Shown one piece after another: positions 1 through 7,400 of a DNA stretch of 11,695 nucleotides. Position 1 is the stretch's first letter. Each line of letters begins with the position of its first letter. Under the pieces are notes generated by a model. That model was not told the DNA's origin. It did not search any database and saw only the letters and a program-made list of their open reading frames with translations. The stretch is from an uncultured Clostridia bacterium (GTDB lineage Bacteria > Bacillota > Clostridia > Oscillospirales > CAG-272), in contig CAJGCM010000063.1 in assembly GCA_904501765.1 (NCBI GenBank), positions 1-11,695 of the forward strand. The letters are read 5' to 3'. The position numbers and the translations under genes were made by a program.

Positions 1-1
1 C

Positions 2-673
2 GAAGGACTACTAAAAAAGGTTTATTCCGATATAAAGGGAGAGGTTTTTATAGCTCTTGGCGCAAACGGAGACGCTGAGGTGAGATCTGAAGAACTGGCG
101 CACGATATAGTGGAGGAGCTGCCGAAAATTCAAGGGAAGCTCATGAAGGATATAACGGCTCTTTATAACGGTGACCCTGCTGCAACCTGCCCAGAGGAGA
201 TAGCACTTTCTTATCCAGGCTTTTACGCTATTTCAATTTACAGAATAGCGCACGAACTTTACATAAGGAAGATTCCCTTGATTCCAAGGCTTATGACCGA
301 ATATGGGCACAGCAAAACAGGAATAGATATTCACGCAGGAGCAACTATAGGGGACTATTTCTTCATAGATCACGGTACGGGTATAGTTATCGGAGAAACC
401 ACCACTATTGGAAACAACGTAAAGATTTATCAAGGAGTTACCCTTGGCGCAAAGAGCTTTGAGCTTGATGACGGTGGAAATCCCGTAAAGGGCATCAAGC
501 GCCACCCCGATATCGGAAATAACGTTATCATATACGCAAACGCCACAATACTTGGAGGAAACACAAAAATAGGTGATGGCTGTGTGATAGGCGGTAACGT
601 GTGGCTGACTCATTCGGTTAATGCGGGGCAGGTCGTCTATTATAATTCCAGCAATTCAATTCCTAAAAACTAA
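2..673 (+). CDS. cysE: Serine O-acetyltransferase, EpsC/CysE type (5' end outside window)
   Basis: This enzyme transfers acetyl from acetyl-CoA to L-serine, giving O-acetylserine, the precursor that cysteine synthase converts to cysteine in the cytoplasm. The reading frame is open to the left edge, so the gene begins before the window; the GTG at 80 is internal, because the 26 codons before it are in frame and family-like. About 223 residues are visible. The segment DPAA...SYPGFYAISIYRIAHEL is the helical N-terminal domain that precedes the catalytic region in long (about 300 aa) serine acetyltransferases. It is followed by a left-handed beta-helix of hexapeptide repeats. GIDIHAGATIG and FIDHGTG carry the conserved Asp/His catalytic pair, and VTLGAKS with KRHPDIG forms the usual acetyl-CoA-side loop. 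The stop at 671-673 lies 17 bp before the next gene, so the two are probably cotranscribed. The family assignment is firm; regulation lies outside the window. Confidence 0.95.
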   Translation, partial: EGLLKKVYSDIKGEVFIALGANGDAEVRSEELAHDIVEELPKIQGKLMKDITALYNGDPAATCPEEIALSYPGFYAISIYRIAHELYIRKIPLIPRLMTEYGHSKTGIDIHAGATIGDYFFIDHGTGIVIGETTTIGNNVKIYQGVTLGAKSFELDDGGNPVKGIKRHPDIGNNVIIYANATILGGNTKIGDGCVIGGNVWLTHSVNAGQVVYYNSSNSIPKN

Positions 674-690
674 ATTTACAGGAGCTTTAA

Positions 691-1611
691 ATGAAGGTTG
701 ATAAAAATTATTTTCCCGGTTGGGTGAGAAAGTCCTTCACCTTTACCAATGATGATGGAAATATAGTCCTTGATACGAAATTTATAAACATTTTGAAGCC
801 TTACGGAATACTCGGAACGTTTAATCTGTGTGATGCAAAGCGAGCAGAGCCGCAGTTCCTGCGTGAGCTTTACCGAGGCTATGGGATAGCAAACCATTGC
901 AAAAGACATCCCTTTGCATTAGATCCAGATGAGAGCTATACCGTTTCCGACGAGGAATTTAGCCCCGAAACCGCAGACGAAAAGCTTCTCTATAAAAAGG
1001 AGCTTGAGGGGGAGTATTACAAGCACATAGGCAGGGGGTGGCGCACATTCTGCACCGCTGACACCTATTGTTCCCTTGTGAAATTAGCGCAGGAGGAGCT
1101 TGGTGAGGTGTTTGGCGCAGGCGCTGTAAAAAGCTACGTATGGCCCTTCACCGAGCAGAAGGACCCGAGGATACATAAATTCTTGAAGGATTATGGCTTC
1201 CGCTCTATAAGACGTGTTGGTGCGCTTAAGGACACAACGGGCTTCGCTCTCCCCGCCGACCGCATGGCTTGGTCATATAATGCAACCGATGCGGATTTGC
1301 TCGAGGTGGCGGAGCTTTACGAAAGCTATCCCGACGACGGTGAACTAAAGTTCTTCTGCTTCGGGCTTCATTCTCACGATTATGAAAACGCTAACACCTG
1401 GTGGAAGCTAAAAGAGCTTGGCGAAAAATACGGCAATCGTCCCGAGAGCTACTACTACGCCTCCGTAGACGATATATTCGATTATGAGGATGCTTTGGGA
1501 GAGCTTATTATAAATGAAAGCTCTGTTGAAAATCCTACGGATATAACTCTTTATATAAAGGTAGACGGCGAGCGAATTGTCCTTCCACCAAGGTATAAAT
1601 TCGAAAAATAA
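691..1611 (+). CDS. Polysaccharide deacetylase (NodB-fold) family protein, cytoplasmic
   Basis: The 306-residue product has the metal-site pattern of carbohydrate esterase 4/NodB-fold deacetylases. A TFTNDDG block has Asp21 and Asp22, and an NHCKRHP block has His69 and His73 in the H-x3-H spacing. A YVWPFTEQKD block stands where the family has its Arg/Tyr-Pro-x-Gly substrate loop, and a GLHSHDYE block near residue 230 resembles the final histidine motif. These enzymes remove N- or O-acetyl groups from glycans using a divalent metal. No signal peptide or membrane segment is present, so it should act inside the cell, unlike peptidoglycan deacetylases; its substrate cannot be told from sequence. 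The start is supported by AGGAG at 680-684, 6 nt before the ATG. It follows the serine acetyltransferase by 17 bp. The family is fairly sure; the substrate is unknown. Confidence 0.8.
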   Translation: MKVDKNYFPGWVRKSFTFTNDDGNIVLDTKFINILKPYGILGTFNLCDAKRAEPQFLRELYRGYGIANHCKRHPFALDPDESYTVSDEEFSPETADEKLLYKKELEGEYYKHIGRGWRTFCTADTYCSLVKLAQEELGEVFGAGAVKSYVWPFTEQKDPRIHKFLKDYGFRSIRRVGALKDTTGFALPADRMAWSYNATDADLLEVAELYESYPDDGELKFFCFGLHSHDYENANTWWKLKELGEKYGNRPESYYYASVDDIFDYEDALGELIINESSVENPTDITLYIKVDGERIVLPPRYKFEK

Positions 1612-1638
1612 AACAGCTTGATTTTGATTCTGTGTATT

Positions 1639-1671
1639 TTCAAAGAAATGAGTCGACACTGTTTCTTTGAG
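1639..1671 (+). other. Hairpin in the 3' UTR of the deacetylase gene
   Basis: TCAAAGAAA at 1640-1648 is perfectly complementary to TTTCTTTGA at 1662-1670, with G-T pairs extending the stem on both sides. The loop holds the self-complementary hexamer GTCGAC (1652-1657). No T-run follows, so it is not an intrinsic terminator by itself. It begins 28 nt after the deacetylase stop and precedes the real terminator. It may be an RNA 3'-end stabiliser or chance. Confidence 0.4.
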
Positions 1672-1693
1672 TTGCAGACTGTAAAGATAAAAA

Positions 1694-1740
1694 GCGAGAG
1701 AACAAACGGTAAATTCGTCTGTTTTCTCGCCTTTTTATTT
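1694..1740. terminator. Bidirectional intrinsic terminator between convergent genes
   Basis: GCGAGAGAACAAACG (1694-1708) pairs with CGTCTGTTTTCTCGC (1716-1730) with one mismatch and one wobble on either strand. An A-run lies on the left (1689-1693) and CTTTTTATTT on the right (1731-1740). Read rightward it ends the serine acetyltransferase/deacetylase transcript; read leftward, with TTTTTATCTTT as tail, it ends the ttcA-like transcript. Confidence 0.85.
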
Positions 1741-1796
1741 ACACTGTAAAATATTGTTTTCTTTTAAATTAGTTTTTTGTCGGGGAGCAAAAGTCC

Positions 1797-2552
1797 TTAT
1801 TCCTCAATTTTTCCCGCATCGGGAAATCTGCCGGAAAGCTTGAAGCCATCAAGACCTCCCCTGCAAATAGCGTGGAAAATCCTGTGCCTCAGCCCGTGGT
1901 TTTCTCTTTCTAAGGAAAGAAGCCTCGTTTTCATTTTTTCTCTTTCCGTGTTGTGGTCCTCAGGGCAGGGATTTTTTGAAATGGGAAGCGCTCTTTTTTT
2001 AGCAAAGTAGGAAACGTCACGTTCTTCAGCATAAATAAGCGGTCTTATAACGGTGATTTTCCTGTTTGAAAGGTAGGTTACAGGAGAGAAGCAACCAAGT
2101 CTTCCCTCGAAGAATAAATTGAGCATAAAGGTTTCGACAACGTCGTCAAAATGATGCCCTAAAGCAACCTTGTTGCAGCCTTCTTCTACTGCGGCAAGAT
2201 GTAGCGCACCTCTTCTCATTTTTGCGCAAAGTGAGCAGGGGTTGCTCTCGCGGCGCACGTCGAAAATTATCTTTGCAATATCGGTTTTTGCAATTATAAA
2301 TTTAACGTCTATTTTTTCGCAGAAATCACGTAGGGCGGAAAAGTCCGCATCAGGGAAGCCCATATCAACGGTTATTGCTACAACGTCGTATTTTTTTGGA
2401 TAAAATCTTCTCATGGCAGCCAGAGTTTCAAGAAGGGTAAGAGAATCCTTGCCACCGGAAAGCCCTACGGCAATTTTATCGTTTTCTTCTATCATTGAGT
2501 AGTCGTCGACCGCTCGTCTGACAAAGCTTAAAAGCCTTTTCATTTCATTCAT
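1797..2552 (-). CDS. ttcA: TtcA-family PP-loop ATPase, probable tRNA 2-thiocytidine synthetase
   Basis: The 251-residue protein is an adenine-nucleotide alpha-hydrolase. In TtcA this activates C32 of certain tRNAs by adenylation so that a sulfur, carried through a [4Fe-4S] cluster, can be inserted. The PP-loop SGGKDS lies at residues 32-37, followed by a CSLC pair (Cys106, Cys109), a GHHFDD motif at 131-136 and a third cysteine in NPCPED (Cys195). These three cysteines match the cluster ligands of TtcA rather than the lysidine synthetase TilS. The ATG at 2552 was chosen over an in-frame upstream one at 2648, because GGAG stands 12 nt before it and the upstream extension is hydrophobic, non-family and overlaps the divergent amidase. 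A second ATG at 2543 is also possible. Its promoter should lie in the shared 63-bp gap or inside the amidase gene: TTGCCA/TATTGT with 16 bp spacing (2595-2622) is only a weak candidate. The exact modified nucleotide is inferred. Confidence 0.85.
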   Translation of the reverse strand: MNEMKRLLSFVRRAVDDYSMIEENDKIAVGLSGGKDSLTLLETLAAMRRFYPKKYDVVAITVDMGFPDADFSALRDFCEKIDVKFIIAKTDIAKIIFDVRRESNPCSLCAKMRRGALHLAAVEEGCNKVALGHHFDDVVETFMLNLFFEGRLGCFSPVTYLSNRKITVIRPLIYAEERDVSYFAKKRALPISKNPCPEDHNTEREKMKTRLLSLERENHGLRHRIFHAICRGGLDGFKLSGRFPDAGKIEE

Positions 2553-2554
2553 AG

Positions 2555-2583
2555 TTACAAAAAACTCCGATTTTGCGTATAAT
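2555..2583 (+). promoter_or_regulatory. Candidate vegetative promoter of the amidase gene
   Basis: A perfect TATAAT at 2578-2583 is preceded, with a 17-bp spacer, by TTACAA at 2555-2560, a weak match to TTGACA. The ribosome binding site TAAGGAG follows at 2601-2607. The -35 box abuts the start codon of the divergent ttcA-like gene, so the two units share very little regulatory DNA. Confidence 0.6.
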
Positions 2584-2615
2584 GAGTAGTAAATACAATA
2601 TAAGGAGAAAAAGTT

Positions 2616-3185
2616 TTGGCAATAAAGATATACATAGACCAAGGGCATAATCCCAGGGATTTCAATACGGGAGCCGAGGGGCAGGGCTTTTTTGAGCAGG
2701 ATATAACCTATCGCATAGGCGTGCTGCTTAACAGGCTCTTTGAATCAAACCCCAATTTTGAAACAAGGCTCTCACGTCCCACAGCGGAAACTATATTAGG
2801 CTTCTCCAATGCGACAAGTCTTTCCGAAAGAGTGCGAGAGGCCAATTCCTACGGGGCAGATTTGTTCCTTTCACTTCATACGAATGCATCTGTAAACCCT
2901 GCAGCAAACGGCTCCGAATGCTTAGTTTACAGTATGAATGCAAACGTAGCCGTCGGAGTGGCAGAGGATATACTCAGCCAAATGACTCTTATCACAGGCC
3001 TTAAAAATCGAGGAATAGTGGAGCGCCCGGGGCTATACGTATTGAGAAAAACAGAAATGCCCGCAGTGGTTGTGGAAATGGGCTTTATAACAAACCCATC
3101 CGACGCAGAGCTTCTTGCATATTCTCCAAACCTTTTTGCCGACGGAATATATAGGGGAGTGCTGCAGTATTACGGGCTCGCTTGA
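2616..3185 (+). CDS. N-acetylmuramoyl-L-alanine amidase (Amidase_3), no signal peptide
   Basis: The 189-residue protein is a zinc-dependent amidase that cleaves the bond between N-acetylmuramic acid and the L-alanine of the peptidoglycan stem peptide. The Amidase_3 signature is complete: DQGH gives His11, FFEQD gives Glu27, SLHTNA gives His88 (zinc ligands), and VVVEMGFITNPSDAELL gives the catalytic Glu154. The whole protein is this one domain. It has no signal peptide, membrane anchor, SH3, LysM or SPOR wall-binding part, so export is not evident; this resembles mother-cell sporulation amidases and phage endolysins that are released by lysis. The start is a TTG at 2616, chosen because TAAGGAG (2601-2607) lies 8 nt upstream and the family N-terminus begins right there. 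No phage genes flank it. The catalytic call is firm; the biological role (sporulation, germination or recycling) is open. Confidence 0.9.
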   Translation: MAIKIYIDQGHNPRDFNTGAEGQGFFEQDITYRIGVLLNRLFESNPNFETRLSRPTAETILGFSNATSLSERVREANSYGADLFLSLHTNASVNPAANGSECLVYSMNANVAVGVAEDILSQMTLITGLKNRGIVERPGLYVLRKTEMPAVVVEMGFITNPSDAELLAYSPNLFADGIYRGVLQYYGLA

Positions 3186-3187
3186 AA

Positions 3188-3832
3188 TTATTTCAAATAC
3201 AACGAGGACATAGAAAGATATTCCTCTGTAGCGGCGGGGGATTGGCAGTGAAAGAGGTAGGTTGCGCCGCAATCGGGGCAAAATGCTTCAATCCCGTCGG
3301 GGGTATATCTTAAATCGTATGTACCGCTGTGGCAGGGGCAGTCAATAGCGCCCTCGGCCTCTAAATCCTTGATTAAAAATCTCAAGCAGTCGTAAACACC
3401 TGCGTCGGGGAGTATTTCGTCCTCGTCAAGGTCCTGGGGCTGAATGTCGCGAAGCTCCTCGCCCCCCATATCGGAAATAAGCTTGGAAAGAGCCTTAGCT
3501 CCCTCGGCGGCAGCCTCGTCAATCTTCTCTTTATCACCGATGTAGCCTATATCCATTCCAGTATAAGGACAATTCAGAAGGAATAAATCCTTGCCGAAGA
3601 ATATACTGTCGGACACTAAAAAATTATGATTTTGCCTACAAAAAACGCAGGGGGCTGAAATTCTGTATTTGTTGCTTTCTGCCTTCGTTATATCAAGGGA
3701 GCTTTTTTGGCAGGAGCATTTTAAGCGGAGCATTCCCGAGCGTAGAGCAACCTCCGCCACCAGTCCGTAAATTAAATCTCCGCATTCGGGGCATCTGTAA
3801 GCTATATGCGTGTGCTTTGGTATATAAGCCAT
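3188..3832 (-). CDS. Cysteine-rich zinc-ribbon protein of unknown function
   Basis: The 214-residue protein is not a family I recognise. It carries paired cysteines throughout: CPEC (14-17), CSC (39-41), CVFC (62-65), CPC (165-167) and CPDC (185-188), plus Cys88, Cys149 and Cys196. The first two pairs, after an HTHIAYR lead, and the last two look like two zinc ribbons at the two ends, joined by an acidic, helix-rich middle (about 100-160). This suggests a structural zinc protein that may bind nucleic acid or another protein; that is inference. There is no signal peptide or membrane span. The ATG at 3832 was preferred over one at 3895 because GAAAGG stands 8 nt upstream and the longer form would run into the DJ-1 gene. 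It starts 16 bp after the DJ-1 stop, so it is cotranscribed with it. Its stop is 2 bp from the stop of the convergent amidase. Confidence 0.75.
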   Translation of the reverse strand: MAYIPKHTHIAYRCPECGDLIYGLVAEVALRSGMLRLKCSCQKSSLDITKAESNKYRISAPCVFCRQNHNFLVSDSIFFGKDLFLLNCPYTGMDIGYIGDKEKIDEAAAEGAKALSKLISDMGGEELRDIQPQDLDEDEILPDAGVYDCLRFLIKDLEAEGAIDCPCHSGTYDLRYTPDGIEAFCPDCGATYLFHCQSPAATEEYLSMSSLYLK

Positions 3833-3848
3833 ATCAATGACCTTTCTT

Positions 3849-4403
3849 TTAAAATTCCATAATTGTTTTGCTGAGGGACTCAACGTCTTCTTCATTCATA
3901 CTGAGAAAAATACGAAGTATTTCTTTTGAAAAGGCGAGAGCGCAGCCCATTCCCTTTGCAGTAACGGTTTTTCCGTCGCTTACAACAGGGGCATCAATCA
4001 CTACTGCTCCGTCAAGATATCCTTCGAAACCAGGATAGCATACTGCCCGCTTTCCTGACAGTAAGCCTCTTTTACCGAGGATAAAGGGAGCTGCGCATAT
4101 AGCGGCAATACCGCCGTCAAGTATGCTTACATTAGCGAGAATTTTATCGCAAAAATCCGATTCGTCGAGGTTTTTTGCCCCGGGCATACCACCGGGGAGA
4201 ATTACGTCTGTGAATTCGGAGGCAGAAGCCTCCGCATCAGACTTGTCGGCAATAACAGTAATGCCGTGAGCGCCAACAATTTCTCTGCCGCCTATACCGA
4301 CGGTGACAACCTCACAGCCTACGCGGCGTAAAACGTCGAGTGGGGTGAGAGCCTCTATTTCTTCAAAACCGTTTGCAAGAAGTAAAGCAATTTTGTGTTT
4401 CAT
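3849..4403 (-). CDS. DJ-1/PfpI family protein
   Basis: The 184-residue product belongs to the DJ-1 branch of the class I glutamine-amidotransferase-like superfamily. The conserved nucleophile elbow AAICAAP places the reactive Cys at 103. The NGFEEIEA motif near the N-terminus supplies the glutamate (Glu17) that hydrogen-bonds this cysteine in DJ-1, and VILPGGMPGAKNL matches the family's glycine-rich strand-turn. Members are reported as protein or small-molecule deglycases, glyoxalase-like enzymes or redox-stress chaperones; which applies here cannot be read from sequence. The length is typical. The ATG at 4403 has GGGGAG 5 nt upstream; an upstream in-frame ATG at 4421 lacks a site. It is second in the leftward run, 81 bp after ftsK and 16 bp before the zinc-ribbon gene. 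A promoter of its own in the 81-bp gap was not evident. Confidence 0.92.
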   Translation of the reverse strand: MKHKIALLLANGFEEIEALTPLDVLRRVGCEVVTVGIGGREIVGAHGITVIADKSDAEASASEFTDVILPGGMPGAKNLDESDFCDKILANVSILDGGIAAICAAPFILGKRGLLSGKRAVCYPGFEGYLDGAVVIDAPVVSDGKTVTAKGMGCALAFSKEILRIFLSMNEEDVESLSKTIMEF

Positions 4404-4484
4404 AAAATCTCCCCGGGGCATCTTGGCCTAAAGGCGCAATCAAAGCGCTTGAAATTGGCGTAATAATTAACCCCTTAATATGGT

Positions 4485-7400
4485 TTAGTAATAATCGTCG
4501 TCGCTGGTAAGGCGGGAGAGCTTTTCGTTCCATTCGGTCATACTTATAAGAACGTCTCTTGGCTTAGAGCCGTTTTTCTCGCCTACGATGCCTAAGTCTT
4601 CCATAATATCAATGTACTTGGCGGCTTTTGAATATCCTATTCCAAGCTTTCTCTGTAGGAAGGAGGTAGCAACGTTGCCGTTTCTTATTGCAAGCTCGGT
4701 AGCATTTAAGAATTTTCTGTCGTGAAGGTATCCTACGTCGCTTGAGCCTTCGTCGTCACCCTCGTCATCGCCACCCTTGCTCTTGTTACCGCATTTCTGA
4801 GCGGCTCGCTTCATATCCGCCATAGCCTCCTCGTCGTAAAGCTCACCTTTTGCCTGCTTCTTAACGAAATCTACTATTGAAGCAGTTTCGTTTTCGGAAA
4901 CGAAAGCGCCTTGAACACGTTTGGGGTTAGGCTTTCCACCGGGAGCAAAGAGCATATCGCCTTTACCAATCAGCTTTTCGGCTCCTATCGTTTCGAGTAT
5001 GGTACGAGAGTCAACTCCGGAGGAAACCTTACAAGCGATTCTTGACGGAATATTTGCCTTGATAACACCTGTAATAACGTTAACCGAGGGTCTTTGCGTA
5101 CCGATAACAAGATGTATGCCCGCAGCTCTTGCCTTCTGAGCAATAAGCATTATCAGGTTCTCGACAGGATCTCTCACCTGAATCATAAGGTCGTTAAGCT
5201 CGTCGATAAATATAACTATCTTAGGCATAGGAGCGCCAAGCTCGGGATTTTCGCTTACCTTTTCGTTGTAAGAGTCAATACCCCTGACGCAGAGCTTCTC
5301 GATTATATCGTATCTCTTGTTCATTTCGTCAACCGCCCACATAAGAGCGCCCGCCGCCTGCTTCGGCTCGGTAACAACAGGAACAAGAAGGTGGGGAATA
5401 CCGTTATAAGGAGCAAACTCAACCTTCTTGGGGTCAATCATAATAAACTTAACCTCGTCAGGACGAGCCTTATAAAGAATGCTTGTAATAAGTGAGTTCA
5501 TACATACCGATTTACCCATACCGGTTGCACCTGCAATAAGCAGGTGAGGCATAGTAGATATGTCACCGTAAACCAAAGAGCCCTCGACGCTCTTACCGAT
5601 ACAAACGGTAGTTTTCGAAGGATTTGACGTAAACTCCTCTGCCTCAAGAAGGTCGCGGAGAGAAACGATAGAGGGGGTGGAGTTGGGAACCTCGATACCG
5701 ACAGCGCTCTTTCCGGGAATTGGCGCCTCGATTCTTATGGATTCTGCTGCAAGAACCATTGCCAAATCGTCTGAGAGCTTTTCTATCTGGTTAACTCTGA
5801 TGCCCTTTGCAGGAACTATTGAGTATCTTGTAATTCGGGGGCCTCGCTCAATTCCTCTGACTGTTGCAGCAATATTAAAGGAATCAAGTGTGCTGATAAG
5901 CTTTTCGGCTCCAAGCTGAGCCTCCTCGTTTATCTGCTCGGTATTTTCCGCAGTTCCTTTTTTCAGCAAATCAATAGGCGGGAACCTGTAAGAGGTGTAA
6001 TCGGGAAGCTTCTTTTCTTCCTTTTTCTTGCCCTCGGGCATAGTTTTGGCGGTGGAAATGTCAAAGGGAGGCGTATCATTCTCTTCTTCAAAATCACCTT
6101 CCTCGTTATATTCTTCCTCTTCTGTATCGTAAAGCGAGTCATCATCCCCGCTTAAGGATTCCGTTACGTCGTCGTTTTTCTTGAATATATCGAACATTTC
6201 CTTAAATTCGTTAATTTTCGGGTTTTGCTCAGCAAGAGGAATTTCGGTTTTTCGCACATCTTCCTCCTCGTAGTAAAGCTCACCGTCGTCTTCGTCCTCT
6301 TCCTCCTCGTCCTCGTCGGAGAAATCAAGCCCAAACCTTGAGGCAGCTCCACCTCTTAAATCACTCTCAAGCATAGAGCGGTTTACCGTGAGCTTTTCCT
6401 CGGAACTGCTGTAAATATCCCCGCTCTCCTCGTAAACAGGGAAGGAAAGGTCATTCTCGTCTTTTTCGACGGTGGTGTCGATAAAGCCGTCCTCAGCCTC
6501 GTCGCTATCCGCCTCTCCCGGGAAATATGAGGTAAAGGTTGCTCCGGAAACAACTCTTTCCGTATCCTTGTTTTTTGCAGCCCATTCAGCCTGAATTTGC
6601 TCTCTTATCTCGGCTTCGATGCGCCGCCTTTCTTCTTCCTTGATGCGTGCATCTTCCTCTTCCTTAAGGCGCCTTTGCTCGGCAAGACGCTTTTCTTCTT
6701 CAGCCTGCCTTACCTCTTCGGCCATTTCCGCCTCTATCTTCTTGCGTATCTCGGCATAGAGGTCCTCGCCCGCTTTTTCATAGCTGCTCTTATGTGTATC
6801 TTCTGTATAGGAGTAATAGTCTGCATTCTCGCCTCTCGCCTCGGCAATTCTTTCTATCTCTGCTCTGCGTACCGCCTCGGCAAGTCTTTCTGCCTCTGCA
6901 AGTTTTTCAGCTTCCGCCTCGCGCTCTTCTTCCTCTCTGCGCATAGCCTCGGCCGCTCTTGCCGCCTCGGCAAGGCGCTCCGCTTCAAGCATAGCCGCAA
7001 CTCTTGCGTTTTGCTCGGCGCACTCTCTTTCTCTTTCTTCGTTTTCCATAGCAGCTCTTTGCGCAGCCTCTTTGTCGGCTTTTCTCTTCAAAGCCTCACG
7101 GCGTCTTTCTTCAAATTCAGCCATACGGCGAAGCTGCTCGGCACGCTCGGGCGTGAGGTTGGATATGTCTTCCGTAAAAGAGGGGGTTGTATCGAAGGAT
7201 TTAGAGCGGCTGGATTTTTTAGAAGCTCTTTTCTCATTAGACGTAAGATCGAAGGGGTCGAAATCGTTGGCAAAAACAGACTCTGCCGATTCGTCAATTC
7301 CGTAGGAATTTGCTGCTCCGGTGCGGCTCAGCGGCTCACGGGCTTCAAATATTATATCGTCGGAGCGGTAGGAATCCTCCATAGTGTCGCATCTTTCGAA

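Noticed and set aside
233..613. A 126-codon open frame on the minus strand within the serine acetyltransferase gene.
   Set aside because: The plus strand encodes a clear hexapeptide-repeat enzyme there; the antisense product has no recognisable motif.
80..673. GTG at 80 as the true start of the serine acetyltransferase.
   Set aside because: The frame is open and family-like back to position 2, and the long EpsC-type enzymes have about 100 more N-terminal residues.
2553..2648. Longer start for the ttcA-like gene at 2648.
   Set aside because: It would overlap the divergent amidase start and add a hydrophobic Tyr-rich extension foreign to the family; the GGAG site fits the ATG at 2552.
4432..4450. 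Short hairpin between ftsK and the DJ-1-family gene (AGGCGC/GCGCTT) as a terminator.
   Set aside because: On the transcribed minus strand the stem is only four clean pairs plus a mismatch and no T-run follows.
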